The notes: a model not told the origin generated them from the letters alone. DNA of 64,000 bases from Cellulomonas sp. 73-145 (GCA_001898185.1 MKTI01000002.1:62001-126000); one strand, 5' to 3'. Counted from the stretch's first letter, positions 49,713 through 60,609 are shown. Program-made: numbers and translations.

Positions 49713-50229
49713 CGGCACCGTCGTCGGCGGGCTCCAGCTCCTCGCCGGGGTCCCGACCCAGGAACCGGCGCAGGTAGGCGTAGGTCAGGTCCCCGGCCGT
49801 CCGGTCGTGCTGGTACTCGTAGCCCCGCCGCGTGTACATCGCGATGTTCTGCACGGAGTCCCGCGCGGTGAAGATCCACACCTCGCTGATGCCGTCCGGC
49901 AGGAACGTCGCCACGGCGTCGAGCAGGTGCGTGCCGACGCCCTTGCCCTGCTGGTCGGGCGCGACCGCGAACCGGCCGAGCGTCGCCTTCGACCCCTCGA
50001 CCAGCACCCGGATCGAGCCGACCAGCCGGTGCCGCTGCCACATGCCGACGGTGATCACACCCGGTGCGGACAGGTCCGCTCGCAGCTCCTTGAGCGTCTG
50101 CGTCAGCGGCGGGATGAAGGGGTCGTTGGCGAGCTGCGCCTCCGTCACGAACGCAGCCCGGCGCAGCGTCAGCAGCTCGCCGGCGTCCTCCGCGGTGACG
50201 AGGCGGATCTCGATGTCGTCGGCCGTCAT
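49699..50229 (-). CDS. GNAT-family N-acetyltransferase
   Basis: 176 aa. GNAT fold with the acetyl-CoA pyrophosphate loop LGRFAVAPDQQGKGVGTHLL (Q/R-x-x-G-x-G/A) and the following helix and strand AMYTRRGYEYQHD. Substrate not predictable from sequence. The last 20 residues are acidic. GACGAT lies 6 nt before ATG 50229, so it may be leaderless; the promoter is back to back with that of purU. Confidence 0.88.
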   Translation of the reverse strand: MTADDIEIRLVTAEDAGELLTLRRAAFVTEAQLANDPFIPPLTQTLKELRADLSAPGVITVGMWQRHRLVGSIRVLVEGSKATLGRFAVAPDQQGKGVGTHLLDAVATFLPDGISEVWIFTARDSVQNIAMYTRRGYEYQHDRTAGDLTYAYLRRFLGRDPGEELEPADDGAATED

Positions 50230-50263
50230 GCGGCCATCGTCCCAGGCCCGGCACCGACCGCAC

Positions 50264-50269
50264 TACTCT
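50264..50269 (+). promoter_or_regulatory. -10 element for leaderless purU
   Basis: TACTCT, 8 nt before GTG 50278; no ribosome-binding site is visible. Confidence 0.45.
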
Positions 50270-50277
50270 CGGGCCTC

Positions 50278-51144
50278 GTGTCCCCCACCACAGACGCCGA
50301 CGCCACCGCGTGGGTGCTGACCCTGTCCTGCCCCGACCGTCCCGGCATCGTCGCCGCGGTCGCCGGCCTGCTGGCCGAGCACGGGGGGAACATCACCGAG
50401 TCGCAGCAGTTCGGGGACGCCGACTCGGGTCTGTTCTTCATGCGCGTGCAGGTGACGGCAGCGGCGTCGCGGGAGTCGCTGGAGACGGCGCTGGCCGCGT
50501 TGGCGGAGCGGTTCGACCTCACCTGGGAGCTCGACGTCGCCGGTCGACCGGTCCGGACCCTGGTGATGGTCTCCACCGCGGCGCACTGCCTGAACGACCT
50601 CGCCTTCCGCCAGCGGTCGGAGAGCCTGCCGATCGACATCGTGGCCGTCGTGTCCAACCACGAGGTGCTGCGCCCGCTGGCCGAGTTCTACGACATCGCC
50701 TTCCATCACCTGCCGGTCAGCCCCGACACCAAGGCGCAGGCCGAGGCGCGGCTGCTCGAGCTGGTCGACCAGCTCGACGTCGAGCTGGTCGTGCTGGCCC
50801 GCTACATGCAGGTGCTGTCCGACGACCTGTGCCGACGGCTGCCCGGCCGGGTGATCAACATCCACCACTCGTTCCTGCCGTCGTTCAAGGGCGCCCGCCC
50901 GTACGCCCAGGCGCACGCCCGCGGCGTCAAGCTGATCGGAGCGACGGCGCACTACGTGACCGCGGCGCTCGACGAGGGGCCGATCATCGAGCAGGACGTC
51001 GAGCGGGTGGACCACAACCGCACGATCACCGACATGGTGCGCCTCGGCCAGGACGTCGAACGTCGTGCGCTGGCCCGTGCCGTCCGCTGGCACGCCGAGC
51101 ACCGGGTGCTGCTGGACGGCGGCCGCACCATCGTCTTCCGCTGA
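50278..51144 (+). CDS. purU: formyltetrahydrofolate deformylase
   Basis: 288 aa. N-terminal ACT domain (WVLTLSCPDRPGIVAAVAGL, residues about 12-90) that in known enzymes senses Met/Gly, then a formyltransferase-fold catalytic domain with NIHHSFLPSFKGARPY (catalytic His and Asn) and DEGPIIEQDVERVDH (Asp). It releases formate from 10-formyl-THF, opposing the flux made by GlyA-FolD and used by PurH. It is 2 kb from the riboswitch operon but separately transcribed. GTG 50278 is the only reasonable start. Confidence 0.94.
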   Translation: MSPTTDADATAWVLTLSCPDRPGIVAAVAGLLAEHGGNITESQQFGDADSGLFFMRVQVTAAASRESLETALAALAERFDLTWELDVAGRPVRTLVMVSTAAHCLNDLAFRQRSESLPIDIVAVVSNHEVLRPLAEFYDIAFHHLPVSPDTKAQAEARLLELVDQLDVELVVLARYMQVLSDDLCRRLPGRVINIHHSFLPSFKGARPYAQAHARGVKLIGATAHYVTAALDEGPIIEQDVERVDHNRTITDMVRLGQDVERRALARAVRWHAEHRVLLDGGRTIVFR

Positions 51145-51160
51145 GCCTTCCGCTCGCCCG

Positions 51161-51217
51161 CACTGCCCGCGCCGGCCCGAGCTGCCCGCGCTCGCCCGAG
51201 CTGCCCGCGTCGGCCCA
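51161..51217. repeat. 19-bp tandem repeat, three copies, between purU and chvE
   Basis: Units 51161-51179, 51180-51198 and 51199-51217 share AGCTGCCCGCG-like cores with four or fewer changes; a partial fourth follows. Confidence 0.75.
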
Positions 51218-51234
51218 AGCTGCTCCGACACGCC

Positions 51235-51270
51235 ACGAGGGCCCCGCACCTTCCGGTGCAGGGCCCTCGT
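51235..51270. terminator. bidirectional terminator between purU and chvE
   Basis: Stem ACGAGGGCCC/GGGCCCTCGT closed by GCACC/GGTGC with one mismatch and a TTCC loop; located between convergent genes. Confidence 0.75.
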
Positions 51271-51288
51271 GCGTGCTGTGCTGACGAA

Positions 51289-52392
51289 CTACTTGGTCAG
51301 CGGGGCCAGCGTCGGGTCGTTCGCGTAGACCTGAGCCGCGTTGGCCTTGGTCACGATGACCGGGGTCAGCAGGTAGGCCGGGACGACCTTGACACCGTTG
51401 TTGTAGGACTTGGTGTCGTTCACCTGAGCGTCCTTGCCGGCCTGCAGGTCCTTGATGGTCGCGATGACCTGCTTGACGAGCTCGCGGGTGTCCTTGTAGA
51501 TGGTGGAGTACTGCTCACCAGCCATGATGGACTTCACAGACTCGACCTCGGAGTCCTGGCCGGTGACGACCGGGACGTCCTTGCCGGCCTGCTTGACCGA
51601 GGTCATCGCAGCGCGGCCGAGGGTGTCGTTCGGCGACAGGATGCCGTCGAGCTTCTTGTCGGTGTAGGTGCCCGCCAGGATCGTGTCCATGCGCTTCTGG
51701 GCGTTCTCAGCCTTCCAGCCCTGGGTCGAGACCTGCTCGATCGTGGTCTGGCCGGACGGGACGACGAGCGTGCCGTCCTTGATCTTCGGCTCGAGCACGG
51801 ACATCGCGCCGTTGAAGAACGGGGCGGAGTTCGCGTCGTCGGGCGAACCGGCGATGAGCTCGATGTTGTAGGGGCCGTTGCCCTTGCGCGCCTTGAGGCC
51901 GTCCAGCAGGGCCTGGCCCTGCAGCTGGCCGACCTTGTAGTTGTCGAACGCGATGTACAGGTCCACCGCGTCCGTGTTCTTCAGCAGGCGGTCGTAGGCG
52001 ATGATCGTCGCGCCGGAGGACTTGGCGTCCTTCAGCTGGCTGCCGAGCTGCGAACCGTCGATGGCGCCGACGACGATGACCTTGGCCTTCTGCTCCACCA
52101 TCGAGGAGATCTGGTTCTGCTGCTCGGTCACGCCACCGTTGGCGAACTGGACCAGCGGCTTGAAGCCGGCGGACTTGAGGCCGTCGTTGAACAGGCTCTC
52201 CGCGAGGACCCAGTTCTCCGAGGTCTTCTGCGGCAGGGCGACGCCGATCGTCGCGTCTGCAGCGAAGCCCTTGGCGGCGGCGCTGGAGCCGGCCGAGGAG
52301 GCCGCAGTGGAACGCGAGTTGGACGAGCAACCGGTGAGCACCAGGGCCCCGGCGGCGCCGACCGCGATGGCCGCGGCTGCGAACTTCTTCAT
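51289..52392 (-). CDS. chvE: sugar ABC transporter substrate-binding lipoprotein (ChvE-like)
   Basis: 367 aa. Signal peptide with lipobox LVLTGCSSN (Cys about 22), a Ser-rich linker, then a periplasmic-binding-protein type I fold: TIGVALPQKTSENWVLAE, the FANGGVTEQQNQISSM segment and AIDGSQLGSQLKDAKSSGAT. Closest in pattern to ChvE/multiple-sugar-binding receptors that take xylose, galactose and arabinose. It is the last gene of the operon, 67 bp after gguB; that gap has a 6-bp hairpin (GCACCC/GGGTGC) that may raise the stability of its mRNA. Its codon use is less extreme in GC3 than its neighbours, as expected of a highly expressed gene. Confidence 0.93.
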   Translation of the reverse strand: MKKFAAAAIAVGAAGALVLTGCSSNSRSTAASSAGSSAAAKGFAADATIGVALPQKTSENWVLAESLFNDGLKSAGFKPLVQFANGGVTEQQNQISSMVEQKAKVIVVGAIDGSQLGSQLKDAKSSGATIIAYDRLLKNTDAVDLYIAFDNYKVGQLQGQALLDGLKARKGNGPYNIELIAGSPDDANSAPFFNGAMSVLEPKIKDGTLVVPSGQTTIEQVSTQGWKAENAQKRMDTILAGTYTDKKLDGILSPNDTLGRAAMTSVKQAGKDVPVVTGQDSEVESVKSIMAGEQYSTIYKDTRELVKQVIATIKDLQAGKDAQVNDTKSYNNGVKVVPAYLLTPVIVTKANAAQVYANDPTLAPLTK

Positions 52393-52459
52393 GGGATATC
52401 GCTTTCTTGTCGGGCACCCGTCTTTGGGTGCGGGTGTAACAGCGGAAATCTGTGGAGGA

Positions 52460-53740
52460 CTAGCCCCGGGCCGCGGTCTCGCCGGCGCTGACCGGCACAG
52501 AGGGCTGCTCGGAGGTTCCGGGCGAGACGATGTCGTTGCGCCGGTTGCGGAAGAGGGTGCCGATGATCGACGGGCGACCCTGGACCTTGTTGTAGACGTC
52601 GAACGCCACAGCGGCGAGCAGCACCAGGCCCTTGATGATCTGCGTGCGGTCGGAACCGACACCCATCAGCTGAAGGCCGTTGTTCAGCACGGCCATCACA
52701 AGACCACCGATCATCGACCCGACGACGGTGCCGACACCGCCGGAGACCGCCGCACCGCCGATGAACACGGCGGCGATCGCGTCGAGCTCCCAGCCGGTGC
52801 CGTCGAACGGGCCCGACGCGGTGGAACGACCGATGAACACGATGCCGGCCAGGGCGGACAGCAGGGACATGTTCAGCATGACGACGAAGTTGGTCCGCTT
52901 GATGTTGACGCCGGACAGGGCCGCTGCGGCCCGGTTGCCACCGACTGCGTACACGTGGCGACCGGTGATGGTCCGCGCCGAGATGAAGTGGTAGACGATG
53001 ACGAGCACCACGAGGATGACGCCGGAGACCGGGAAGGACGTGCCGGGGCGGCCGGAGCCGAACAGCCAGGTCACGTAGCCGAGCAGAGCCACGATGAGCA
53101 CGGTCCGGATTACCGACACCATGACCGGCATCTGGGCGCCGTTGAGCTTGGCGGCCTTGCTGCGCCGACGGAACTCCACCCAGACGGTGAACACGATCGC
53201 GAGCACGCCGAGCAGCAGCGTCGAGTTGTTCAGACCGGTGTTGGGGCCCCACTCGGGCAGGTAGCCCGCGCCGAGGTACTGGATCTGGCTGGGCACCGGG
53301 ATGGTGTTCGACTTTCCGATGTACTGGTTGGCGCCGCGGAACAGCATCATGCCGGCCAGCGTGGTGATGAAGCCGGGGATGCCGACGTAGGCGACCCAGG
53401 CGCCCTGCCAGGCACCGATCAGGGCGCCGACCACCAGGCCGAGGATCACCCCGAGCCACCACGGGATGCCCCAGTCGCGGATCGCGAGCGCCACCACGAT
53501 GCCCACGACCGCCGCGACCGACCCGACCGACAGGTCGATGTGCCCGGCGATGATCACCAGCACCATGCCGATGGCCAGGATCAGCACGTAGGCGTTGCCG
53601 TTGATGATGTTCTGGGCGTTGGTCGACGTGAGGACCTTGCCACCCGTCGTGAACTGGAAGATCGCGATCAGCGCCGCGAGCGCGAACACCATTCCGAACT
53701 GGCGCGCGCCGCCGCTGAACAGCTGCTTGAGAGACTTCAT
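52460..53740 (-). CDS. gguB: multiple-sugar ABC transporter permease (GguB/MmsB-like)
   Basis: 426 aa, about ten membrane segments of the BPD_transp_2 (ribose/xylose) class. Family markers: IDLSVGSVAAVVGIVVALAI, AWQGAWVAYVGIPGFITTLA, GRHVYAVGGNRAAAALSGV and AAVFIGGAAVSGGVGTVVGS. The longer middle loop (RRRSKAAKLNGAQMPVM) marks the GguB/MmsB group over RbsC. The final 30 residues are hydrophilic. Forms a homodimeric channel with GguA as the ATPase. Confidence 0.93.
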   Translation of the reverse strand: MKSLKQLFSGGARQFGMVFALAALIAIFQFTTGGKVLTSTNAQNIINGNAYVLILAIGMVLVIIAGHIDLSVGSVAAVVGIVVALAIRDWGIPWWLGVILGLVVGALIGAWQGAWVAYVGIPGFITTLAGMMLFRGANQYIGKSNTIPVPSQIQYLGAGYLPEWGPNTGLNNSTLLLGVLAIVFTVWVEFRRRSKAAKLNGAQMPVMVSVIRTVLIVALLGYVTWLFGSGRPGTSFPVSGVILVVLVIVYHFISARTITGRHVYAVGGNRAAAALSGVNIKRTNFVVMLNMSLLSALAGIVFIGRSTASGPFDGTGWELDAIAAVFIGGAAVSGGVGTVVGSMIGGLVMAVLNNGLQLMGVGSDRTQIIKGLVLLAAVAFDVYNKVQGRPSIIGTLFRNRRNDIVSPGTSEQPSVPVSAGETAARG

Positions 53741-53769
53741 CGTCGAGATTCCTTCGTGCCGGTAGGGCT

Positions 53770-55317
<1,548 letters not shown>

Positions 55318-55368
55318 TTCACGCTCCTCGTGCCACACTGCACACCGCGACCCCGCGGGTCCGGACAG

Positions 55369-55397
55369 ACACTAGGCAGGGCACCCCATCGCGTCAA
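55369..55397 (-). promoter_or_regulatory. promoter of the gguA-gguB-chvE operon
   Basis: Minus strand: -35 TTGACG (55397-55392), 17-bp spacer, -10 TAGTGT (55374-55369). Near-consensus primary-sigma promoter; predicted leader about 45 nt. The remaining 150 bp up to 55560 hold TGCCGTGACATTGGCATC-like imperfect dyads (about 55445-55470) that could be a sugar-repressor site, but I cannot assign one. Confidence 0.7.
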
Positions 55398-55625
55398 CTC
55401 ATGAACGCAAGGCCGTGTCCGTACCCTCACCGCATCGTGACCTTGCCGTGACATTGGCATCCGTTGCCATCGGCTCGCCCCGACTCCGCCCGAGTTTTCG
55501 CGTCCGGATCCGCCCGACTTCACGCAGTACAGGGGCCGGCCCGCTTCTTGTCATCACTTCTTGAACGCTAGGAACGGGACCGGGAAGTTCACCCGCCGCG
55601 GCCTCGGTGCGGCACGATCTGGGTC

Positions 55626-55907
55626 ATGCGTCTGGAGATCCGCGTGCGCCCTGGCTCGTCCCGGGCGGGCGTCGGAGGCGAGCACGCGGGTCGCCTCGTG
55701 GTGGCCGTGCACGAGCGCGCGGTCGACGGCAAGGCGACGGATGCCGCCCTCGGCGCCGTCGCCGACGCCCTGGGCGTCCCCACCCGCAGGGTGCGCCTGG
55801 TGCGCGGGGCCACGAGCCGCGACAAGCTCGTGGAGGTCGAGACCCACGACACGCAGGAGGAGGCCGACCTGCTCGAGCTCGTCGACCGGCTGCGGTCGCC
55901 TCGCTGA
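55626..55907 (+). CDS. DUF167 (YggU) family protein
   Basis: 93 aa. MRLEIRVRPGSSRAGVGGE, VVAVHERAVDGKATDAALGA and TRRVRLVRGATSRDKLVEVE match the small alpha/beta YggU fold. Function unknown. Divergent from the sugar-transporter operon, convergent with the orphan ATPase gene; the 40-bp gap to that gene has a short GCCCCCGGGGG palindrome only. Confidence 0.88.
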   Translation: MRLEIRVRPGSSRAGVGGEHAGRLVVAVHERAVDGKATDAALGAVADALGVPTRRVRLVRGATSRDKLVEVETHDTQEEADLLELVDRLRSPR

Positions 55908-55947
55908 CCGTTCAGCCCCCGGGGGACGGCTTGCGGCTCGACGACGG

Positions 55948-56736
55948 CTAGATGACGGAGCGCAGGTGAGACACCGGCCGGTTCGACGAGGCACCGGTGA
56001 TCGCGGCGATGATCGCCTCGTAGCTGGTGGTGGCCGTGTCGAAGGAGCCGTTGTTGCGCCCGTGGCGCAGGACCTCGATGCGGTCCGACACCGAACGGAC
56101 GTCCGTCATGTTGTGGCTGATGAGCACGACGCCGAGGCCGAGGTCGCGCAGGCGCTCGATGTGCGTGAGTACCTCGGCGGTCTGGGCGACGGACAGCGCC
56201 GCGGTCGGCTCGTCGAGCACGACGAGCCGAGGTTGGCCGACCAGCGTCCGCGCGATAGCGACGGCCTGGCGCTGGCCGCCCGACAGCGTGCGCAGCGGCG
56301 AGTGCACCGACGGGATGCCGGCCGTGATCTGCTGCAGGATGCGCCGAGCCGTCTGCTCCATGCGCTCCTCGGCCAGCCAGCCACCGGACGCGCGGACCTC
56401 CTGGCCGAGGAAGATGTTGGCCGTCACGTCGAGGTTCTCGCACAGCGCGAGGTCCTGGAACACGGTGGCGATCCCGAGCTCGCGAGCCGCCTTGGCGGAC
56501 GTGATGCTGGCCGGCTCGCCGTCGAGCTCGACCAGGCCGGCGTCGGGGCGCAGCACGCCCGCGATGATCTTCGCCAGGGTGGACTTGCCCGCACCGTTGT
56601 CGCCGACGAGCGCGACGACCTCGTGCGCGTGCACCTCGAAGTCGACGCCGATCAGGGCCTCGACGGCACCGAACCGCTTGGTCACTCCCTGCATCGACAG
56701 CAGGGGCGGGCGGATGTCGGGCGTCGTCGCCGTCAT
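55948..56736 (-). CDS. orphan sugar-type ABC ATPase (single domain)
   Basis: 262 aa, one ABC domain of the ribose/fructose class: Walker [37 protein letters not shown], signature RTLSGGQRQAVAIARTL, Walker B LVVLDEPTAALSVAQT and the switch His in VVLISHNMTDV. Single-domain enzymes of this class (FrcA-like) normally sit with a permease and a binding protein; neither is here. It lies 59 bp downstream of the ROK regulator. It may serve a permease elsewhere. ATG 56736 (GAGGAGCAGGAG upstream) is preferred to the ATG at 56760. Confidence 0.9.
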   Translation of the reverse strand: MTATTPDIRPPLLSMQGVTKRFGAVEALIGVDFEVHAHEVVALVGDNGAGKSTLAKIIAGVLRPDAGLVELDGEPASITSAKAARELGIATVFQDLALCENLDVTANIFLGQEVRASGGWLAEERMEQTARRILQQITAGIPSVHSPLRTLSGGQRQAVAIARTLVGQPRLVVLDEPTAALSVAQTAEVLTHIERLRDLGLGVVLISHNMTDVRSVSDRIEVLRHGRNNGSFDTATTSYEAIIAAITGASSNRPVSHLRSVI

Positions 56737-56795
56737 GCTCTCCTGCTCCTCGTCGGTCATAGGTCCCGTCAGTGAATCGGTGCGGACGTCCACAG

Positions 56796-57986
56796 TCAAC
56801 CAACCCCCCAGCGCCCGACCGGCTCGTCGTCGACGGCCCTCACCAACAGATCGGTCGACGACAGCACGAGCAGGAGGGCACCCATCACCTCGGCGTTGGC
56901 GCCGAGGTCGGCAGGGACCACCTCGAGGGGTGCGATCTGGTTCAGCAGCACCCGGCGGCGGATCGCCTCGCGCATGGGTCCGAGCAGGATCTCCCCCGTC
57001 TCGGCCAGCTCGCCGCCGACCACGACGCACTGCGGGTTGACGGCCATGCCGAGGCCGGCGACGACGGCGCCGATGGTGGCACCGGCGTCGGCGACGATCT
57101 GGCGGCAGCCGGGGTCACCGCTCAGCGCCTGGGCGATCACGTCGCGGAGCGCCAGCGTGCCGTGGCTGGCGCGCAGCGGGGCGAGCAGTGCCTGCGCACC
57201 GACCACCGTGTTGAGGCACCCGCGGCTGCCGCACAGGCAGATGTCGCCGCCGGCGTCGACCTGCACGTGGCCGATCTCCCCCGCGGTGCCGGCGAAACCG
57301 CGGTGGACCTGGCCGCCGATGACGATGCCGCCGCCGACGCCGTACGAGGCACGCACGTACACCGAGTCCTGGTAGCCGCGGGAGGCGCCGATGCGGCTCT
57401 CGGCCAGGGCGCCGAGGTTGGCGTCGTTGTCGACGAACACCGGCCGGTTCAGCCGCTTGGACATCACGTAGCCCACGGACACGTCGTCCCAGCCGCGCAT
57501 GATGCCGGGCACCGAGATGGTGCCGGTGGCGACGTCGACCGGCGCCGGGAGCGCGATGCCGATGCCGAGCACCTCGTCCAGGGCGGACCCGACGCGCTCG
57601 AGCAGGTCGACGATCAGCAGGGCGGCGCGGTCCAGGCTGGTGTCCGCACGGTGGTCGGGCGGCAGCGGCAACGTCTGGTCCGCCAGCACCTCGTGGGAGG
57701 CGTCCGCCAGCGAGATGCGCAGGTGCCGCAGGCCGATGTGGACGCCGACAGCCACCCCGGTGCGGTGCGCGAGCGTGACGAGCTGGGCACGGCGACCGCT
57801 GCGGACCGTGGTGCGGACCTCGACCACTCCGGCGCCGAGCAGCTCCTTGACGATGTTGGACACCGTGGCCGCTGACAGGCCGGTGGTGCCGGCGAGCTCC
57901 ACCTGGGTCAGGCCGCCGAAACGGCGGACGGCGTCGACGATCAGCGCGCGGTTCGCCCCTCGCAGGGCGGACTGCGACCCCGACAT
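56796..57986 (-). CDS. ROK-family transcriptional regulator
   Basis: 396 aa. N-terminal winged helix (FGGLTQVELAGTTGLSAATV, residues about 22-60), then an ROK sugar-kinase-like fold with VGVHIGLRHLRISLAD, VFVDNDANLGALAESR, GVGGGIVIGGQVHRGFAGTA, GEIGHVQVD and the zinc motif CLCGSRGCLNT. The kinase motif DxGxT is altered to HIGLR, consistent with a regulator that binds but does not phosphorylate sugar. Start ATG 57986 follows GGAGGGCGAGG. Likely controls the adjacent ATPase gene and perhaps the sugar operon. The 169 bp upstream contain a TTTGATTCAC dyad near 58075. Confidence 0.9.
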   Translation of the reverse strand: MSGSQSALRGANRALIVDAVRRFGGLTQVELAGTTGLSAATVSNIVKELLGAGVVEVRTTVRSGRRAQLVTLAHRTGVAVGVHIGLRHLRISLADASHEVLADQTLPLPPDHRADTSLDRAALLIVDLLERVGSALDEVLGIGIALPAPVDVATGTISVPGIMRGWDDVSVGYVMSKRLNRPVFVDNDANLGALAESRIGASRGYQDSVYVRASYGVGGGIVIGGQVHRGFAGTAGEIGHVQVDAGGDICLCGSRGCLNTVVGAQALLAPLRASHGTLALRDVIAQALSGDPGCRQIVADAGATIGAVVAGLGMAVNPQCVVVGGELAETGEILLGPMREAIRRRVLLNQIAPLEVVPADLGANAEVMGALLLVLSSTDLLVRAVDDEPVGRWGVG

Positions 57987-58155
57987 CGTCCTCGCCCTCC
58001 CGCCGCGCCGCGCCGCGCCGGAGGCGGCGCCGGTTCGTCGGCGCACCGGGCCTGCCCGGGCGGTTTCTGGGTGAATCAAACCACCGATCGTCAAGACCTT
58101 GCCCCGGCAGGCGCGGCGGCCGACCGGGGCGAGGTGGGGACGAGGACGGTGCGGA

Positions 58156-59148
58156 TCAGACCAGGCCGAGGGCGCGGACCTGGGCCCGCTCCTCCTCGAG
58201 CTCGGCGACCGAGGCGGCGAGCCGCTCCCGCGAGAAGGCGTCGAGCTGCAGGTCAGGCACGATGGTGAAGCGTCCGTCGGCCGCCGTGACGGGGAACGAG
58301 GAGACCAGCCCCTCGGGGACGCCGTAGGAGCCGTCGGACACCACGCCGGCCGACGTCCAGTCCCCCGCTGGGGTGCCGTGCACCCAGGTGTGGACGTGGT
58401 CGATCGCGGCGTTCGCGGCCGACGCCGCCGACGAGGCGCCGCGCGCCTCGATGATCGCCGCACCGCGCTTGGCCACCGTCGGGATGAATGTCTCGCGGAC
58501 CCAGGTCTCGTCGCCGACCACCTCGGGAGCCGGGCGGCCGCCGATGGTCGCCTGGGTGATGTCCGGGTACTGGGTGGCGGAGTGGTTGCCCCAGATGGTC
58601 AGCCGAGTGACGTCGGACACCGCTGCGCCGGTGCGGGCGGCGAGCTGCGCGACCGCGCGGTTGTGGTCCAGACGCGTCATCGCGGTGAAGCGGTCGGCCG
58701 GGACGTCGGGCGCGTGCTGCTGCGCGATGTACGCGTTGGTGTTCGCGGGGTTGCCGACGACGAGGACGCGCACGTCGTCCGCCGCACCGGCGTTGATCGC
58801 CGCACCCTGCGGCGCGAAGATCCCGCCGTTCGCCGTCAGCAGGTCGCCGCGCTCCATCCCGGCCGTGCGGGGGCGGGCGCCGACGAGCAGCGCCACCTGG
58901 ACGCCGTCGAACGCGGCCGTCGCGTCGTCGTGGATGTCCGTGCCGGCGAGCAGCGGGAACGCGCAGTCCTCCAGCTCGAGCGCGACGCCCTCGGCCGCCT
59001 TGACGGCCTGCGGGATCTCGAGCAGGTGCAGCCGGACCGGGGTGTCGGGGCCGAGCAGCTGGCCGGAGGCGATCCGGAACAGCAGCGCGTAGCCGATCTG
59101 GCCGGCCGCGCCGGTCACCGTCACGTGCACGGGGGTGGGTGCGGACAC
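58156..59148 (-). CDS. mdh: malate dehydrogenase
   Basis: 330 aa, cytosolic-type NAD malate dehydrogenase. NAD site [36 protein letters not shown] (substrate Arg), [27 protein letters not shown] (substrate Arg/Asp) and the catalytic His in [16 protein letters not shown] 59148 has AAGGAGA at 7 nt. It lies 67 bp after icd on the same strand, making a two-gene TCA operon; a 16-bp perfect GC palindrome (59175-59190) sits between them. Confidence 0.95.
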   Translation of the reverse strand: MSAPTPVHVTVTGAAGQIGYALLFRIASGQLLGPDTPVRLHLLEIPQAVKAAEGVALELEDCAFPLLAGTDIHDDATAAFDGVQVALLVGARPRTAGMERGDLLTANGGIFAPQGAAINAGAADDVRVLVVGNPANTNAYIAQQHAPDVPADRFTAMTRLDHNRAVAQLAARTGAAVSDVTRLTIWGNHSATQYPDITQATIGGRPAPEVVGDETWVRETFIPTVAKRGAAIIEARGASSAASAANAAIDHVHTWVHGTPAGDWTSAGVVSDGSYGVPEGLVSSFPVTAADGRFTIVPDLQLDAFSRERLAASVAELEEERAQVRALGLV

Positions 59149-59215
59149 GTTCGTTCTCCTTCGAATCGATCGCGCGGCGGCCGGCCGCCGGGTGGTGCTG
59201 CTGGTGCCGGGCGCC

Positions 59216-60433
59216 TCAGGCGAGGCGGGCGGCGAGGTTCTCGTCGAGCTGGGCGAGGAACTCCTCGGTGGTCAGCCAGGGCTGCTTCGGCCCGACGAGC
59301 GAGGCGAGGTCCTTGGTCATCGCACCCGACTCGACGGTCTTGATGACGACGTCCTCGAGGGTCTCCGCGAAGCGCGTCACCTCGGGCGTGCCGTCGAGCG
59401 AGCCGCGGTGCTTGAGGCCGCCGGTCCACGCGTAGATCGAGGCGATCGGGTTGGTGGACGTCGGCTTGCCGGCCTGGTGCTGGCGGTAGTGCCGCGTGAC
59501 GGTGCCGTGGGCGGCCTCCGCCTCGACCGTCTTGCCGTCGGGCGTCATCAGCACGGACGTCATCAGGCCGAGGGAGCCGAAGCCCTGCGCCACCGTGTCG
59601 GACTGCACGTCGCCGTCGTAGTTCTTGCAGGCCCAGACGTAGCCGCCCTCCCACTTCAGGGCCGAGGCGACCATGTCGTCGATCAGGCGGTGCTCGTAGG
59701 TGAGGCCGGCGGCGTCGAACTGCGCCTTGTACTCGGTCTCGAACACCTCGGCGAACAGGTCCTTGAACTGGCCGTCGTACGCCTTGAGGATCGTGTTCTT
59801 GGTCGACAGGTACACCGGGTAGCCGCGCTGCAGACCGTAGGCGAACGAGGCGCGCGCGAAGTCCTTGATCGACTCCGTGAAGTTGTACATGCCCATCGCG
59901 ACGCCGCCGGCCTCGGGGTAGACCACGACGTCCTGGCTGATCGGCGCGGAGCCGTCCGCCGGGGTGAAGGTCAGCGTCAGCGTGCCGGCGCCCGGGACGA
60001 CGAAGTCGGTGGCGCGGTACTGGTCACCGAAGGCGTGGCGGCCGATGACGATCGGCTTGGTCCAGCCCGGCACCAGGCGCGGGATGTTGCTGATGATGAT
60101 CGGCTCGCGGAACACGACGCCGCCGAGGATGTTGCGGATGGTCCCGTTGGGGCTCTTCCACATCTTCTTCAGGCCGAACTCTGCGACGCGGGCCTCGTCG
60201 GGCGTGATCGTCGCGCACTTGACGCCGACGCCGTGCTCCGCGATCGCGTGCGCCGCGTCGATGGTCACCTGGTCGTCCGTCGCGTCCCGGTGCTGGATCG
60301 ACAGGTCGTAGTAGAGGAGGTCGACGTCGAGGTACGGGTGGATCAGACGGTCCTTGATGAACTGCCAGATGATCCGGGTCATCTCGTCGCCGTCGAGCTC
60401 GACGACCGGACCGACGACGCTGATCTTCGCCAT
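59216..60433 (-). CDS. icd: NADP-dependent isocitrate dehydrogenase, homodimeric eukaryote-like type
   Basis: 405 aa. [20 protein letters not shown] at the start, substrate-binding [29 protein letters not shown] and metal-binding [14 protein letters not shown], with the NADP segment [20 protein letters not shown]. This is the roughly 400-aa type, not the roughly 740-aa monomeric form common in other actinobacteria. ATG 60433 has AGGAGAG upstream. A TAATCT -10 and a CTCGATGTCGAG dyad lie about 55-70 bp before the start. Confidence 0.95.
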   Translation of the reverse strand: MAKISVVGPVVELDGDEMTRIIWQFIKDRLIHPYLDVDLLYYDLSIQHRDATDDQVTIDAAHAIAEHGVGVKCATITPDEARVAEFGLKKMWKSPNGTIRNILGGVVFREPIIISNIPRLVPGWTKPIVIGRHAFGDQYRATDFVVPGAGTLTLTFTPADGSAPISQDVVVYPEAGGVAMGMYNFTESIKDFARASFAYGLQRGYPVYLSTKNTILKAYDGQFKDLFAEVFETEYKAQFDAAGLTYEHRLIDDMVASALKWEGGYVWACKNYDGDVQSDTVAQGFGSLGLMTSVLMTPDGKTVEAEAAHGTVTRHYRQHQAGKPTSTNPIASIYAWTGGLKHRGSLDGTPEVTRFAETLEDVVIKTVESGAMTKDLASLVGPKQPWLTTEEFLAQLDENLAARLA

Positions 60434-60484
60434 GATGCGGGCTCTCCTGTGGGCCGGGGCCGGCACGGCTGGGTGCCGCGCGCT

Positions 60485-60502
60485 AGATTACTCGACATCG
60501 AG
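60485..60502 (-). promoter_or_regulatory. icd promoter element with overlapping dyad
   Basis: Minus strand: the dyad CTCGATGTCGAG (60502-60491) directly abuts the -10 TAATCT (60490-60485), so a bound protein would occupy the -35/-10 spacer. Regulator unknown. Confidence 0.4.
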
Positions 60503-60609
60503 AGATCTCGCGGCGCGGGTCCCGGCGCCGGGCTCTGACGCGCCACAGCACCGGCTGGCATGCTGGGGGCCGATCCCCGATCTCCACCCGTACTCACGAC
60601 AGGACGACC

